A DNA stretch of 64,000 nucleotides from Argopecten irradians. Taxonomy: Eukaryota; Mollusca; Bivalvia; Pectinida; Pectinidae. Under the pieces are notes generated by a model, which did no database searches, was not told where the DNA came from, and saw nothing but the letters and a program-made list of their open reading frames with translations. Shown here piece after piece: positions 1 through 13,592 of the stretch. The DNA lies in NCBI RefSeq assembly GCF_041381155.1, contig NC_091134.1, positions 31,687,540 to 31,751,539 on the forward strand, read 5' to 3'. Position numbers and translations under genes: made by a program. Position 1 is the stretch's first letter; the number at the start of each line of letters is the position of its first letter.

Positions 1-374
1 AATAACTGATATAGATTACTTAGTAAGGTATCTGACACATCTTAAGTATGTATTTTACTCAATTATATGTGGTTTATTTAACTTCATGTCCCTTTAATAT
101 CGCTATATGATATGACTTCATTAAAGTTTATACACCAGTATGATCATGGTTATAGTTACCATATGCCTGGGATACCCTGACAATAACTTTTAGTTAGCAT
201 GACTTTTCATAAATATTGGTTGACTTACAGTAATTTGGTGGAATGCAGTACAATAAAAACATCCTGAGCAGATTTTCAGTCCACAGTAAAACATTCTCTG
301 TTGGTAATTAATATAATACCGTCACTACCAAACTTAACCTACACGATAACATAACAGCTAGACTTCTACCGGGG
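1..374 (-). other. 3' flank and probable 3' UTR of the pyridoxal kinase gene
   Basis: Non-coding AT-rich sequence downstream of the pyridoxal kinase stop. A minus-strand AATAAA (plus-strand bases 73-78) could be the polyadenylation signal, about 300 nt past the stop; this is an inference from the hexamer alone. Confidence 0.4.
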
Positions 375-3300
375 TCAAACAGCCACAGCCTCAAACGTAA
401 TCTCTGGTTGTTCAATGTCTGCTTTACTCTGTATCAGTCGGAGTTCCATCTGTTCTGGTGTGGGTGTATTTCCTTTCCCTGCCAAACCTTTAAACAGCAA
501 AAAAAAAAAAAAAAAATGTATTTCATCCAGTCATTGCCGTTCTGTATTACAGTTATCTGCCCTTTAGTGCTGCATTGATACTCTTCCACAACAATATGAT
601 ATGTATTACAATACTTGTCTCACAAAAATAACACTTACCATGATATGTATTAAATGCGTAATTAATCGGTCAAAAAGTAAAAATATTCCACTCTTTCTCT
701 GTCAATTTTAACCCTTCTTTTTCGATATTACACAATCCAAAATGCTTCCATAAGTATGACTGAAAGTTGAAGGCGACTCTTTTAATATTCTAGTGTCTCC
801 AGGTAAAACCACTTCCATGTTTGTTTGTAGGGAGATACTAATAACTGCTCAAAAATTCTGAATTTCGACTGATCTGGAAATTGGTGGGATTTGCCATGAT
901 ATAGAAAAAAAAATACTGTGAGCCGAAGAATTGAAATTGAAAGATATTATTGAAGACATCTTTGTTTTCTTTACAAATACAGTTAAATGGTTTTCACAGC
1001 AAAGTCACCGGGCAAATTGTATTAAAACTGAAAATGTGGGTCCCTGAGGAAGTAGTTGAATTAAGCAGGTGGTTTTTATACAGAGGTGATCACTTAGGTA
1101 GGTTTGACTTACGTAGTGCATGGGAAACTGTTCTCTGTATTACTGCTTGGACTATTGACACTGTCTTCTCTAGTGCTACCTTTAACAAAACAAAAATGTT
1201 AGATAAACAACCTGGAAAATAAAATAGATGAATGTTGGTTTTATTAGTTTATCATCCTATTAACAGCCAGGGTCATTTAAGGATGTGCCAGGTTTGTTGG
1301 TGGGGAAAAGCCAGAGTACCCGGAGAAAAACCACCAACCAACAATCAGTACCTGGCAACTGTCCCACATGAGATTTGAACTCGTGACTCAGAGGTGGAGG
1401 GCTTGTGGTAATATGTTGGGACATCTTAACCACTATGCGACCACGACCCCTTATTTTGTGTGGTGATTTAAATTAGTCACCATATGATATAAAGACTACA
1501 CATCGAAGGAAATAGAGTTAGTTGTAAGATTATAATAGTTTGATATATATAACACAATAGACCTGAGTGTTTACCTTTAGATTTTTGTCTTTATGTATCC
1601 AGGCCAGTAGACAAGCAGCGAACAAATCACCAGTGCCGACAAACACCTGGGGAATGTGAGGCATGTTGATCCGGTAGTGCTCCTTACACCCATCTGTGTA
1701 AAATATCACAATTGTTGTACTAGGGATTGGAAAATTAATGGCTTAGTAGGGCAAACTCTATTAAAGTGGTAGACCAGTTAACATAGACACTATGTTGTAT
1801 TACTGAGCTGTGTGAACAACATGCAACGATGTACACATCAGAAGCCTAATGGACCTAATTTGATAGCTCATGCTACAGACCAAATATCAAATCCCTGCAA
1901 TCATTGGTTGTAATTACTAAATTAAAGTTACTAATGATATATATACTAGATTACACTTGCAATCTTGAAGGTCGAAATCATTCACTAGTAATTACAAACA
2001 AACTAAAAAATGTTCTTCCAAGCATACAAACCTCAGGTTACTAGTAAATACAATTATACTAGGTATTTTGGTTACTGAGAAGAAGTTAATCATTTTGAAG
2101 AGTTCAGTCTATTCCAACCAATTGATGTAACTAGTAAATAAAGATCACCATTGCTCATTTGCACAAATATGATTAATACAGCCTTAACCTTTGCATGCTG
2201 CGGACCTCAAATCCAGCCTCCTGGGTGTCTTACTGGGAGAGGTAATTAATAGTACATATTATACAAAAACTGACCTCTTCATAGCATTATGCTGAATAAT
2301 TGGCATAAACTCTCTTACCATTCATAGAGGTAAGCTAAAAACAATGTTGTTATATATATCTACTATTCATATTATATTCAATAATCCCTAAATCATGAAA
2401 AAGAATCTGTGAACTCAATCATTCCTAAAATTTCATAATTTACTGATCTTGTCTTTGATTTAGAAGAGTCTAAATGTGTCTTCTGGGATTTATGCATCCT
2501 CGATATCCAGGGGTTACTGTAACTGATGTTATATCCACCGTAAACTATAGTAAACTGGAGGTGACAGAACAGAACAAGTAATTTAGTCCTTTGATATACA
2601 TCAAAAGAGCCATATAACAGCACACTATGGTTGGCTTTGTGACTTTGAAGTTGGGCATCGCTCTCTCTGTAATCTTGAAAGGAAATCTTTGCAGTCCTGA
2701 GATTGGTTCAGATAATTTTTCCTGAGCTGCCTTCTGTTTTACTATGAGATTGTCCAGGGGTGGACATAATGTCTGTTATACATTGTAGTAACAACTGGAG
2801 TATCAAGGATGGGATAAATGAGCAATATAAAGTGTCCTTACTCTTTATGGAGCTGGCGAGTCCTACAATCGTGCCCTCTGACCCGAGATCACTGCTGCTG
2901 ATGACCACCGTCTTTGGTCCCATGTCATGGAGGATCTGCATGGCTTTCCATGCATCTGCCTCGGTTTCTATCTTCACACCTGTTAACAACCTGTAACATT
3001 CTACCACGTTAGATTGACACTTTGAACTTGCTAGTCATTAAAATCAGTTTTATTCACGCCTAAAATTTTATAATTAACGGGTCTAGAGTTTGATTCAGAA
3101 GAGCCTAAATGTATCTTCAGTTGTAAATGATCACATTTAAGTTAGCTGCTTGTTTAAAAGTATTTAAAGATATGCATAGTGTATATATAATATCATGACA
3201 AAAATTTTGTTGTAATTAAATTTTTAAATTCCATTGAAACTTGTTACTTGAAATTTTTGATACTGTCAAAATTATTGTAGGGATATGAGTTGTATTATCA

Positions 3301-6300
3301 TAGAACACTTACTCGGCTTCAAACTGATTCGGTGTGACGATGTCAGCTAGCGGTACAATAACTTTCTGATATACTTCTAGTAGCTCTTTAGGTACGTACT
3401 GAAACAATTATTTATAACTGGCCGTTACTTCCAGAGAAATATCTTTCAATTCCTGTATAAACAATATAACATTGAGGGTACTTCATTAAAAATATAAAAT
3501 AGTATATGTAGATATTACATTATTACTGTCGACAGTAACTATATTCTCCAGCAGCTAAATATTTAATAACAATTATGTAAAGATGCTTCACTGCTGATGA
3601 TTCAGTTACAAAACTTAGCAACTTTACACCATTACCACGATTGAAAAGTTTGAGTTTGAGCTTCTAATTTTACTTCAGGATCAAAATATTAAAAATAATT
3701 AACTGCATTCCGAAAAAATCCTTGGCACTACCGTATGTCCTATATGTAATGAAGTACTAATTACACATGCACCAAAAGCAAAATAAATAATTTTATGTTA
3801 TTTTCCATGTTAATTAAAAACACACCAACACAATTACCGTAAACATTAGGTATTGTTAAAATAATATCTTTGAAATTTGATCTAACAACAGTACCAATTT
3901 TTATCGACATCTGAAATTTCGACCAAAATATTTATTGTTATTTGCAAAATCTTCAAATATTAAAGTTTTTCCTGTCAGAAGACATTTCATTTATTGTTTA
4001 CCTCAATTAACTAAATCAAAACCAGCCAATCAAGTCAATCATATCAGCTGCAACATAAAATTTTACTGCATCCAAAACGATATTGTTCTTTAATATCTAG
4101 GATACTTACTTATGTAAAAGCAATTGTACATATGTGTATACCAATTTATAGTAACCTAGTTATATGCAGCCAAAATTTATTATGTATTTGTTCTATTTAA
4201 ATATATTTGAAGTGATTATAATTTCAGAGTACAATAATATATGATAAAATGTAATTTATTCAATCAAGTTAAAATATCGCTACAAGAATGGAAATTACAA
4301 TGCAACAGGCGACAAAATTTATTTAAAACCACTATTAATGTATACATACAGAATACATTTCATAGAATAAAGTCAAATGTTGTCATGAAACCTGTACATA
4401 AACTCTACAATATGATGCAGTCAGTCATGCGTTAAGTAACAACAACTGTTCTGTGAATATGAATGAATTTGTAACAGACTGTCTGATACTGTATTGATTT
4501 CAAATCTTCCATCAGAAACTTATTTTCAGTGTAAATGTGATAAAAAGTACTTAAATATATGAAAACTGAATTTTCTTAATGCAGGTAATAGCTATATCAA
4601 ATCTGAATTTGTGGATAAATTGTTGAAATATATTTTAAAGATGCTCCACCGCCGACAAAGCATAAATTTCATTCATTAGTTGAACAATTATTGGTGTTTA
4701 ATCGTGTATATATATGTCTAATTAACATAAAAAAATGATATCAAATAATTTATTTCGCCTTTGGTGCATGCGCAATCAGTACTTCATTCCATATAGGATA
4801 TAGTGACACGGAATTTTTTCGGGATGCAATCAATTATTTTTCATATTTTTAACTTGAAGTAAAATTAGAAGCTCAAACTTTTCAATGGTGGTAATGGTGT
4901 AAAGTAAGTAATTTTTGTAACTGAAGAAAAATACTTAATTGTCTGCTCCTGTTTTTAATAGTGAAAAAATACCATTAGTCAGCGGTGGAGCATCTTTAAC
5001 AACCGTCTTTTGAGAGATGTAAATGTATACATTTTACCTTATGAAATATTGTGTTATCATATCAAGACTTATTTTTTCCTACAACTTGTAAAAAAAATAT
5101 TGCTATCCTACAAGTACAAATATAAAATAAAGCTATTGCATTATTTAATCTACCGGTATTGTTTTGATAATCAGAATTTTTGAAATGTCATGAATATAGC
5201 TGCTGGATTCCTGAATACTGAACAATTTATGTAAAACATATCTTAGTGACCTCTTTCTGAGGGTTGAGCACAGAATTAGCAGGGCAATAAGGGACCTTGG
5301 CAAAGGTTGGGAATTTGGATGGATTAGTTGGAGAGATTGGGGATGGTGGATGAGGGTGGAAGGAGGAGGATCAAGAGGGTTATGAATGATATGAGGTTCA
5401 GCATCGACAGAAAGTTGTGTTGGGCAGAATATATGGGAAGATTCCTGGGTTTCTTTTGCATGTCTCTGTAATTATAATGAACTTTTATAAGGTTTCCATT
5501 TATACATGTAATTTATACATACCACATTCACTGCCTGAATTATCATGGAATCACAACTATTATTCTAAACTCTAATTCTAAAGGTCAATTAGTAATATAA
5601 TACTGGTCATCTTGGTAATCTGATTGACCCTTTTTTTCATGATTATTCACTACATATGATCTGCTTCAATCCAGATTATCATGAATAAGACTTTTAAAAC
5701 CCAGCCATCACCTTTCTTGCACATCCAGTCTTTGTAATTATTCAGAGTTATTTGTCCTAGCAAGCAAATATTGATTGTTATATTAATTATTACAGAGTAA
5801 AAATTACATTGTGGTCAAGCCAATCTATGGATTTATTCTTTAATAAAAAGAAATTACAATCGTCAAATAAAATTTGATGTTCAATATCCCCTCTAAGAAT
5901 TTTAATTAGATTTAAATTACAATACAATCAATGCCTGCTTTGAGAGCTATTATAAGTGCTGTATATAGTCTAAATAATTTGTTATTGTGTAAAGTGTGCA
6001 GTCTACAATTTCTAGATTTGGGATCTTTTATGTCAATGAATGATTCTAGCAGTATATTTACACTTAGAAAATCAGATACTAAATTGTACAACACTTACCC
6101 ATAAATCATCATTCAAGCCAACCTAGCAATAGATTCCTTCACAAAATCACACAACTTGAAAATTCCTCATTAGGTGCAATGTACCACCCAGTAAAGATAT
6201 GTACAGATTTTTATAATATCATATATATTAAATTTCACTTGTACAATCTATATGTATAAAACCACCAAAAGGATTTGCTTGTCAGCATTCGGAAAGCCTA

Positions 6301-9203
6301 TTGCTGACAATTCAATAATAGGTTGCAATAGATGTACCTATTCATTACATGTATCTTGTTAGTTCGTCGAACAAGCCAATGCTATTTTTTATAGGCTTTA
6401 GATTTCTATATTGTCAGCATAATCTTTTATTATTATTAGTATCTATTGCAACAAAATAAACAGAAGAACCTATATGAGATTCTCAGCAAAAAAAACAACT
6501 TAACGTTTTGTTATAATACTCACCATTTTACCATTATCTCCCATCACTGGATCACAAACTACAAAGAGTGAAAACAACAGCTTATGTTTCACATGTACAA
6601 TTTCTGTCATATATTTCAACAGTACGTAGTCATAATCAAGAGAAGTTCCAAACAAAAATGTATTTTGAGAAAGATTTGTTGAAAAAGATATTATTAACTG
6701 TTCCCATATGTTCAGTTATCTTACGCATTATGTTCATTGATTACAATATTTCCTAACATACAAAAGGAAATGTTATCAATGTAATTACATGTAGATATGA
6801 TTCCCTCTCAGGAAGGTACACAGAAATTGTTTCAATATCACCAAAATAGAGGAAGGGATGCCGGCTACAGTGATTTGACTTTTCAATCTGCTTTAATTTT
6901 TATAGCTTAATCCAATGTCAAACATCGAGTTTGGATTGATTTTTAAATCAGAGGATAAATGCATGGTGAAACAGACTATGGTCCATGATATAGATAATTA
7001 GATGGACTGAATTACTATATATGGAAGAGACAAAAATCCATAAATCATACTTTCCATTGACCAATCAGCATACAGATCATGTGCGTGGTGACAAGGAGAA
7101 TAATTCACAGCGGATTTTTGTCTCTTCTAAATATGGTAATTCAATTAACCTGATATCTAATCTAAAAATTTCGAAATCAACAATATTACCATAGGTAAGG
7201 CTAGGGTTGTTTTGTCGTAGATCTTTGATAATCTCGCCGACTTTTTCCAGGAAGGATTTGGACCCAATATAACCTGAAATACATATCATGCACATGTAAT
7301 CAAACAACAGTCACAGTGATAGAATTTATAAATTATCCAACAATTACTATTTTTTGCAGCACTATAACATATGTGCAATTTACCGTGTGTGTCTTCCTTC
7401 ACAAAATCTTTCTGTGAATGATCAGCAGACGGCACTTTATATACCGTATAAAACCTGGTGAAACAGAGAAAATTGAGGCACACCTAATGGGACAAATTTA
7501 TAGAACTTTCACAAATTAAAATTATTGCAAAGTAAGTTACAAATCAATTACTATCAGAATAAAATAATCAAAACAAAGTACATGACTACTATAGCAGGTG
7601 GCACATGTAGTCATATTTTCAGTCTTTAAATTATGAAGATTTTTTTTCAAGGAAAATCAACTTGAGGTCTGGACAGAGGAAGGGACTCTTACAATAATTA
7701 CCAAAATAATGTCATGATGCTGCTTATTTGGTGGAAAACGGAAAGTAACTGCACAGATAAGCTAACTGCTTCCATAATATCATTTATCTGCATTACTGGT
7801 GAAACCATATATTTTAAATCTTTTGTTAATATATGACATCTTTACATGTATACATGTTATACATTATGTATGTTAATTACCCTAAGAACTACGTATACTG
7901 GATCAAGTTTATCTAATATTTATATGCTGTGTAAAAAGGACCCATTGAAATTATCAAAGACCAACTAACAGAAAAGAACATCTGGTTGTCCTAGAAGTAT
8001 CAACTATTGTTATTGGTTCATTTACCTGTAAGCAGGTGTGAGAAATGGTGAATGTTGTTAACTTTGAGTCCATCATAGAGACAGGTCATATCTTCAGCAT
8101 TCAACACTTGGCCTTTAAACTCTTTGTAACCTGTGGGAAATATGCCAATTAAAATTATTTCTATTTTTATACCTGTATAATGTTCTGTTGGAAATTTTTA
8201 ATCACATACATGTACACATTTATAACATAAAGTATTTTTGTTTCAAAGGTTTTCAGTATGTAAAAGTTACATCAGATATTAGCACACAATTCATTCCTCA
8301 TTTTCATTCACCATCATCATACATTTACCCACTCAATAATATATAGTGTATGTTTAGCTTACCTGTGTGGTTGGAGAACTGGACAGAATTCACTGTGCTC
8401 ACATCAAATCCAAGAACCTGTTATAATACAAAATACCAAACCAATATGTCAAAGATAGTCCGCTAAAACTGCCTTTATTATTTCCTGGTAGGTTTTTTTT
8501 TTTTTTTTTCTTTTGCTGCTTGATGATATGGGCAGAAAGGGCAGGTTTAACAGACTATGTCAAAGGATGGTAACATATCAATGTAAACTAAAAGTAGAAG
8601 TGCTTACATAAAGACTTACATGTAGCTAAATTTTATTTATACATTGTATATAAACTAATGTACATGTAAATATATGCATTAAATTTGATGGTGATGGGTA
8701 GTTCAGGAGGATCAATAAGGAGTTTTATTTATGATAAGATTTACTTACATACATCCATTATCACTACAGGTTAACATGTACATGATATAACTCACATGTA
8801 CTGTACATGTGGGAAAGACATATGTAACTATAACAACTTACAACTTCCATGTAAAGGTCCAAGATGGTAGCAATAAGTTAACATACAGTATTTTATTTTT
8901 GTTTATTCTACAAAAAACACGTCTTCTGCACTTTGACAGGCGCTGCATGAATACAACAACTTTCACTTTCTACAGTTCTTATGACACATGATGTGTTAGG
9001 CCTACCACGTTTTATTTGTAAACAGAGATCTATAAGGAGATTATTATCCTGTGAAGGTGACCGTGGGGAAAACGTGCCCTGACCGAAACGGTTGAACGGA
9101 CAAAGTCACTCACCTGGAGAGGAAAAGTGGCACTCTTATTGCCAACATATCCACAAACGACAGAGCTTTGAATGGATAGGACATGACAATCTGGGGAATC
9201 CAT
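375..9203 (-). CDS. PDXK: Pyridoxal kinase, 10 coding exons, complete
   Basis: Cytosolic ribokinase-superfamily enzyme that phosphorylates pyridoxal, pyridoxine and pyridoxamine at the 5'-hydroxyl with ATP (vitamin B6 salvage). Exons in transcript order: 9114-9203, 8363-8417, 8026-8130, 7190-7273, 6524-6558, 3313-3398, 2842-2990, 1575-1693, 1113-1179, 375-487. All junctions are GT/AG, phases agree throughout, total 903 nt and 300 residues (human enzyme 312). Seen: N-terminal strand [18 protein letters not shown], substrate-side [11 protein letters not shown], central [36 protein letters not shown], and the superfamily signature GTGD at about residues 221-224 with the expected catalytic Asp 224. 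The C-terminus ([13 protein letters not shown]) matches the family tail. The 67-nt exon 1113-1179 ([14 protein letters not shown]) lies under an unrelated plus-strand open frame and is easily missed. A full SINE sits in the intron between exons 8 and 9, and two TTAA-flanked element copies lie in the large intron between exons 5 and 6. Confidence 0.95.
1235..1450 (-). mobile_element. tRNA-derived SINE, near full length
   Basis: On the minus strand the element starts with a tRNA-like head: an A-box-like stretch (GTGGTTAAGATG near 1430-1441) and a B-box-like stretch (GAGTTCAAATCTC near 1370-1382). A unique body and a short AT-rich tail near 1235-1250 follow. The head closely matches 33636-33740 and a decayed copy lies near 61860-61990. 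It sits in an intron of the pyridoxal kinase gene, in the same orientation as the gene. The head is a Pol III promoter relic, not a functional tRNA. Confidence 0.75.
2440..2620 (-). repeat. Dispersed repeat containing a GATATCGAGG-type core
   Basis: The minus strand carries a core close to AACCCCTGGATATCGAGGAT. Related cores occur at about 26012-26042 and 45008-45035. The first two copies also share a short palindromic motif like TTTGATGTACATCAAA nearby (2587-2602 and 25913-25930). The family is not recognised and the boundaries are unclear. Confidence 0.4.
3581..3820 (+). mobile_element. Inverted-repeat element (TTAA family), truncated copy A
   Basis: Begins with a decayed terminal repeat (AGATGCTTCACTGCTGATGA) and continues through recognisable internal sequence, including the CACCATTACCA and AAATAATTAACTGCATTCCG regions. 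It then stops before the second terminal repeat. Same family as 4639-4995, 14485-14826, 17754-18108, 27735-28089 and 43449-43804. Located in a pyridoxal kinase intron. Confidence 0.65.
4639..4995 (-). mobile_element. Inverted-repeat element (TTAA family), copy B
   Basis: A 357-bp non-coding element with terminal inverted repeats AGATGCTCCACCGCCGAC at the left and a matching GTGGAGCATCT end at the right. It is flanked directly on both sides by TTAA (4635-4638 and 4996-4999), as expected for a piggyBac-type TTAA target duplication. No transposase is encoded. Orientation is opposite to copies A, E and F. Confidence 0.8.
8487..8510 (+). repeat. Poly-T tract
   Basis: Homopolymer T run in the first intron of the pyridoxal kinase gene. 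No other function is apparent. Confidence 0.6.
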
Positions 9204-9608
9204 GGTCACGTTCAGCTAAATCGTAAAACGTGCAAAGGTCATCCAAATAATGTACTTCCGGGTCAAACATGTGAGTGAGTGGGCGTTCCCGTTGATGAAC
9301 TTTGACTGTTTTCGTACATATATGTACACAGCGTCTTTATTGCATTCTCTGACGTTGACAGGTAAGTTGCTTTTTATAGCACGTTCAGAAAGCCACCTTT
9401 GTATTCGAGTGCTGTCAAGGGCTGAACAATGGCATCTAAGGCACCCGCGCGGATTATTTATACAGTCTGTACAGGTACAGTAGCTAGGCCTGTAAGTCTT
9501 TGTAGATAAAGATAACTTTTACACACTTTAGGTATGATAAAACTACAGGCGATAAATACTTTCAAAGTCATAGACTGGGTGTCATGATATGTATGGTGAA
9601 GCAAATAG
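9204..9608. other. 5' flank of pyridoxal kinase
   Basis: Holds the 5' UTR and presumed promoter of the minus-strand pyridoxal kinase gene. No TATA box is evident at a recognisable distance. Plus-strand open frames here resemble nothing recognised. The 5' part of the adjacent LINE may begin within this interval, but its exact start cannot be seen. Confidence 0.4.
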
Positions 9609-10664
9609 GTGTATAGCCTCACAGACTGTAACATACATGTAGAAGATTACATAGAGATTGCTCTGTGTGTCTACCAATCACTATTTCATTTACGCCAACC
9701 AAATCAATCAGGAAATGAATACAAATTTTTCATCAACCCCGAGGGGAAAACTGTGTACAAGAGGCCCAGACTGGGGAGTGAAAATTGTCCATCTTGTGAA
9801 AGGAGTCTAAATGGAGATGAGGATTACATTAACTGAGCAGTATGTGCGACTCCAGTTTTTGTATCGCCTGTTCGTCACTATCCCACCAAGTTTATCTCAT
9901 GATGCTACAGGACGGCAGCCAGCTGGCCAGCCTTATGTGGACATGTGTCCCATGTAAAACAAGCTTTCCTTCCATGAAGAATATGAAACATTGCCTGAGT
10001 AACCTCGAAAAGAATTCAAAAGTTGGATTCAAAAATCTTGAAGGTAAAATCGACACCATCTACAAAGATATCGCCATAAAGGTGAAGGCAGAAGTGAAGA
10101 AAGAAGTTACGGAAGTTAAAAAAAAGCCTCAAAATGGAACTCAAACAAGAATTAAAAACAGATTTTAAAACCACTGTTATGACCGAAGTGACAAAAGACC
10201 TCAAATCTGAAGTCGAGGAATTACTGCGGCATCAAGTTGGAGAAATTGACGACCAAAAACAGTGATCATCGAATGTGATCATTTTCAACATGCCTGAGTC
10301 AGCAAATCCGAGTGGTGAGAGCAGAAAGATAGACGATCTACAAAATCTCCAAACAGTAGCAAATTCTATCGGAATACAGAATCTTGACGTCGAAACTGCT
10401 TTCAGACTAGGCAACAGGGACACAAATAAAATTAGAGCCTTAAAAGTCATACTAAACTCAAAAAAGCAACGAAAAACGCTGTTAGACGGATCAAGGAAAT
10501 TAAAAGAAAAGGTTGATGACCATCTCAAAAAGGTGATAGTGGTCAAAGATCTCACCCCAAAACAACCTGAAGAAAGCAAAAAGAAAAGGAAATCCAAATT
10601 GGAGGCAATGAAAAAAAACACGTGGTTATTGACAGTTCAGATAGTGGAAACGACTAACCAATAA
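9609..10664 (+). pseudogene. LINE ORF1 remnant with PHD-like zinc finger
   Basis: Three open segments (9609-9836, 9842-10168, 10275-10664) are separated by stops and frame changes. The first two together carry the Cys pattern of a PHD-like finger: NCPSCERSLN, then CDSSFCIACSSLSHQ, then WTCVPCKT. The finger is interrupted by a stop at 9834-9836. A Lys-rich segment follows. The third segment contains VIIFNMPES and a basic C-terminal region, typical of the nucleic-acid-binding half of CR1/Jockey-type ORF1 proteins. In intact relatives ORF1 would bind RNA and assist target-primed reverse transcription; here it is broken. Confidence 0.7.
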
Positions 10665-10893
10665 CAAGCCCAAACATAACAGTACAGAGCGTAGAATCTG
10701 CAGAAGTATCAACTTTCTGTTATTCAAATTTTAATTAGGATACCATCATCGGTCCAATTCCAAGCGACGAAACTAACCAATCTAATAGAGATTGCTCTGT
10801 TGGTGAGGTTAACGATCATTCAACTGAATCTGGATCTAGCTCTGCTCTAAATATCTCCGCCATACCTGGATCAAATACATCACAGTTATACTA

Positions 10894-13592
10894 GTGACTT
10901 TTATTTTTAATCACCAAGTTGAGGGCAATGAACAACTTATTATGGCATCCAGAGGAACAAACGCATCTTTGAAGACATTTTACACTAACGCTGACAGCCT
11001 AATGAATAAAAGAAGTAATTTAGAAACGTTATCAAAAATACACGACTTCGATGTTATGGCCATAACAGAATCACTTCCCAAAAACCGTAATAATATTGAT
11101 CTACAGGAAATTGAGTACAACATACCAGGATATAATCTCCACACCAAGAAAATAAAGGGATATCAAGGCAGAGGAGTCATGATATACATCAAATCTAACC
11201 TACATTCGTCGGCCATTCAAAAACAATATCTACATGTAGAGTGTGAAGAAGTGGAAATTAACATCAACAATACCTGGTTAGTATTCCAATGTGTATACCG
11301 TAGTCCAAGCAGTCGATTTGAGTGCATCGATGAACTTACCAACATTCTTACAACTGAACGACACGGCGTACGCCACTACGACATGAGAGTTATAGTTGGA
11401 GATTTTAACTTTAAGGAAATTGACTGGGACGCTGAAACAATAAATCTTTCGGAAACTCATTCAGCCACATTGTTCCTCGAGGCTGTCAAAGATAACTACC
11501 TACATCAACATGTCAGGGAGCCAACACGTTCACGTGAAAACGCCACCCCTCAATTTTAGATTTGATCCTCACCGAGGACCCTGATGATATCTCCAGCATC
11601 AGTTTTAACCCCCCACTAGGTAAAAGCGATCACCTATGCCTAGAATTCAATGTTAGATTGAACTGTGTTACAAACACTGTGAGTACAAGTGCTACAAGAA
11701 ATTTCCATAAAGGAAACTTCGAAAAATAAACAAAGACCTTGTGGAATGCGTGTGGGATGACGTTCTCTCCAATAAAAATACTTCTGAATCCTGGTCTACC
11801 TTTACCGATATAATACACAAAGAAATAAATGATCACATACCAGAGTGTAAAGGAAAGAATAGGAACTTCAGAACACCATGGATGACGAATGCTAGTATGA
11901 ATGCCATACGTGAGAAAAGAAGAAAATGAAAAAAAATATACCATTATTGTGGGAATCCTACAAACAAGGAAAATTACACCCGGGCAAAAAGGTTAGCAAG
12001 TCTCGAAGTAAAGCGAGCTAAAAGAGACTATGAGAAACAATTAGCAGATAATTTTAAATTAGACAGTAAATCCTTCTGGAAATATGTTCAGTCTAAAACC
12101 AAAACCACCGGAAATATCGGTAACATCAAAGATGACGAAGGAAACATGTATACCAGTGACCGCGATATAGCAACAGCATTAAATAACTTTTTCACCAGTG
12201 TTTTCAACGAAGAAGATGCAGTTAATATCCTTCAATTCAGAGAAAGACCAATTCAGTCTCGTCTTGAGAACATCATTATTGATAAAGATCAGTGGAGAAA
12301 CTACAAATGAACATCAAGCCTAACAAATCTCAAGGCCCCGATGGAATACATCCTAAGATTTTAAATGAAACATCTCAAATCTTATCACAGCCACTAACCA
12401 CCATCTTCCAAAGATCACTGGATGAAGAATGTGTTCCTGAGATCTGGAAAACAGCAAATATCACAGCCATCCATAAAGAGGTCCCGAAAATTTAGCGTGC
12501 AACTATAGACCAATCAGTCTCATTTCAGTTACATCTAAAGTAATGGAAAAATATTATTGATGAAATTATGAAACACATGGAAGCAAATAACCTATTCACC
12601 AAACATCAACATGGCTTTAGGAAAGGATACTCCTGTGTAACTCAACTCATCGATGTATTAAATATTTTGACTAAGGAGCTGGATAATAAAAATAACATCG
12701 ATATAATCTATTTGGACTTCCAGAAAGCATTTGACTCTGTGCCCCACGAAAGGTTATTGGTGAAACTGCAGGTATATGGGATCCACGGTCATACTCTAGG
12801 ATGGATTAGATCCTTCCTCACAAATAGGAAGCAAAGAGTCATAGTCAACGGTGCGACGTCCGAATGGACCAATGTCATCAGCGGTATTCCCCAGGGAAGT
12901 GTGTTAGGACCAACCCTATTTTTGATATACATCAACGATTTACCGGATGTTGTGAAAAATGCTGTGAAGCTGTTTGCTGACGATACCAAGATCTTCTCGG
13001 TTGTAAATAATGAAGCTGACAAACATGGGCTACAAAATGACCTGGACTATCTTCATAAGTGGTCTGAAATATGGCAACTGAAATTTAATGCCAGTAAATG
13101 TAAACACCTCCATCTGGGAAACCACCCCGCCCCCCGGTATTCAAGATGAACAATTGTAACATTGACACGGTTAATGAGGAGAAAGATCTCGGTGTGACAA
13201 TCGATTCGAAATTAATTAAAATTCCGTACCCATATAAACAACAGTGACAAAAAAGCTAACAAGATCCTTGGAGTCATTAGAAGATCTTTCAAATATTGGA
13301 CAAAAACATTTTAGTTCAGCTGTATAACTCACTCGTCAGACTCCACCTTGAATACGCTTCTCCAGCCTGGGCCGCAACGACTAAAAAAGACATCTCAACT
13401 CCTGAGAGGGTTCAACGCCGTGCCACTAAGCTAGAAAAAAATATAGCTCAAAAAACATATCCTGAACGGCTATTAGAGTTAGTAATTCCTTCATTAGAAT
13501 ACAGGCGACTCCGTGGAGCCATGATTGAAGTGTTTAGAATAGTCCATGAAATAGATCATTGTGACCGCGACAACCTGTTTAACTTCAACTAA
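10894..13592 (+). pseudogene. LINE ORF2 remnant: endonuclease and reverse transcriptase
   Basis: The endonuclease segment 10894-11559 (TNADSLMNKR near the start, VGDFNFKEIDWD later) is followed by linker pieces (11741-11929 and frames to 12300). The RT region spans 12292-13149: KSQGPDGIHPKIL, then HGFRKGYSCVTQL, IYLDFQKAFDSVPHERL, SGIPQGSVLGP and the catalytic FADDT at 12972-12986. A C-terminal piece (13296-13592) has the usual LEYASPAWAATTKKD block. At least four frame changes or stops lie between pieces, for example the stops near 11557 and 12493. The palm motifs are intact but the ORF as a whole is not. Confidence 0.85.

Noticed and set aside
950..1222. 90-codon plus-strand open frame
   Set aside because: It overlaps, antisense, a well-supported pyridoxal kinase exon (1113-1179), and its translation resembles no family.
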